This document shows positions 63,390 through 64,000 of a stretch of DNA of 64,000 nt, in pieces; the first letter of the stretch is position 1, and every line of letters begins with the position of its first letter. The DNA comes from Glebionis coronaria. Taxonomy: Eukaryota; Streptophyta; Magnoliopsida; Asterales; Asteraceae. Both the position numbers and the translations under genes were made by a program. The notes below the pieces were generated by a model. That model made no database searches. It was not told where the DNA came from and saw nothing but the letters and a program-made list of their open reading frames with translations. The stretch lies in the NCBI GenBank assembly GCA_025667525.1, contig CM046877.1:27990737-28054736 (forward strand), given 5' to 3'.

Positions 63390-64000
63390 CAACCCACGTT
63401 TTCAGATAATTTCAATATAAATTTGTTTTTGTATGTTAGCGATTCTGTTTGGTAATCTATTTCTTGATAGCTCTCAATTTTAATAGAATAAAACATGGAA
63501 TCAAATATTTCAGAGTCATATAATAAATAAGCAAGTTGATCCTACATGAAATGTCAAAAAAATACTTGTCCTTCTTTTGCATATTATTCACCTATGTAGG
63601 CTTCCCAAGGTTAAACAATATCATTTTTAGGTCAAATAACATGACGTTTTGTTAGAGCACACTCTTGATAGCTCTCAATTTTAATAGAATAAAACTTGGA
63701 ATCAAATATTTCAGAGTCATATAATACATAAGCAAGTTGATCCTACATGAAATGTCAAAAAATACTTATCCTTCTTTTGCATATTATTCACCTATGTAGG
63801 CTTCCCAAGGTTAAACAATATCATTTTTAGGTCAAATAACATGACGTTTTGTTAGAGCACACTCATGTCTTGACCTTTATACTATAATGTGCCGTCGAGA
63901 TGCTCTTTGTCTACTACATTCACAACTACCTCAAATACTAGCTGACCAACTTTTACACCCATAAAACACAACCAAAACTAAACAGAGCAAACATATAGAT
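63390..64000. repeat. Satellite unit 72 (611 bp, cut by the window edge)
   Basis: X type with taataaataag, the 7-A run, acttatcc in copy B and acacccataaaac. It ends at unit offset 610, just before the palindrome, so the array continues past the window. Confidence 0.95.

Larger units (their letters stand above)
1..64000. repeat. 893-bp tandem satellite array (whole window)
   Basis: The window consists only of head-to-tail copies of one 893-bp unit: 71 complete and one partial, all in the same orientation. I set the unit start at the first base of the window (caaccca...), which is an arbitrary phase, and located every later start by the same motif. Most spacings are 891-894 bp. No unique DNA, transposon or opposite-orientation copy interrupts the array. 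In the first unit G+C is 294 of 893 (about 33%). Stops are dense in all frames, and 893 is not a multiple of 3, so no reading frame carries through the array. Known biology: long uninterrupted satellites of this kind make up eukaryotic heterochromatin. Inference: the host is probably a plant, with low certainty. I do not recognise the family. Confidence 0.97.
50883..64000. repeat. X/Y mixed block (units 58-72)
   Basis: X units (58, 60, 64, 66, 69, 71, 72) have a 7-A run in copy A (gtcaaaaaaatac) and acacccataaaac, and most are 894 bp. Most also have gattctg (unit 60 has gattttg). Y units (61-63, 65, 67, 68, 70) have aacagtat in copy A, gcaaattgat in copy B and gtctaatac. Unit 59 is intermediate. 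The order is X ? X Y Y Y X Y X Y Y X Y X X, so an X-Y dimer of about 1787 bp is the commonest local pattern. Confidence 0.82.

Noticed and set aside
1..64000. Possible protein-coding reading frames
   Set aside because: Stop codons are dense in all frames on both strands, and the 893-bp period shifts the frame each unit. Any short open frame would simply recur with the repeat and shows no coding signature.
1..64000. CRISPR array
   Set aside because: The repeats are 893 bp and directly adjacent, with no variable spacers and no cas genes.

Overview
The whole window is one uninterrupted tandem satellite array. I see no gene, RNA gene, transposon or other unique sequence from base 1 to base 64000. 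The repeat unit is 893 bp (about 33% G+C by hand count of the first unit). It occurs as 71 complete units plus a 611-bp partial unit at the right edge, all in the same orientation, and the array runs off both ends. Such an array points to constitutive heterochromatin (centromeric, pericentromeric, subtelomeric or knob-like) of a eukaryote. A plant with a large genome is my best guess, but the sequence does not prove it and I do not recognise the family by name.

Each standard unit has a nested structure. Unit offsets 75-274 and 275-474 are two tandem, slightly diverged copies (A and B) of a 200-bp subrepeat. The remaining 493 bp (offsets 475-893 and 1-74) are single copy. They contain an A/C-rich tract, an 11-bp-arm palindrome with an 11-nt loop (offsets 626-658), and a G/T-rich tract whose T-runs are spaced at about one or two helical turns (offsets 733-788). 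Most units are 888-894 bp. The exceptions are informative: 1293 bp with four 200-bp subunits (6252-7544), 1091 bp with three (32327-33417), 694 bp with one (28066-28759), 883 and 882 bp with 9- and 10-bp deletions (41086-41968, 49108-49989), and a 531-bp truncated unit (38771-39301) whose junction carries what looks like a templated insert.

Shared diagnostic variants divide the array into local subfamilies and short higher-order repeats (HORs). Units 1-5 (1-4465) form one subfamily. Units 6-8 (to 7544) form a second. Units 9-17 contain interleaved multi-unit duplications. Units 18-21 are two copies of a 1785-bp dimer. Units 23-32 contain three copies of another 1785-bp dimer inside a 6243-bp seven-unit duplication. 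Units 33-40 follow a P-Q-R pattern. Units 43-57 mix four types (S, T, U, V). Units 58-72 mix two types (X, Y). This is the expected record of unequal crossing over, replication slippage and conversion at the level of the 200-bp subunit, the 893-bp unit and the 2-7-unit block.

There is no protein- or RNA-level system here. The points of interest are the three-level repeat organisation, the rearrangement junctions, the conserved palindrome next to phased T-tracts, and a variant spectrum rich in C-to-T changes at CpG (and some CCG) sites, which suggests DNA methylation. Very similar copies in such an array can also be assembly errors, so copy numbers need read-level confirmation.
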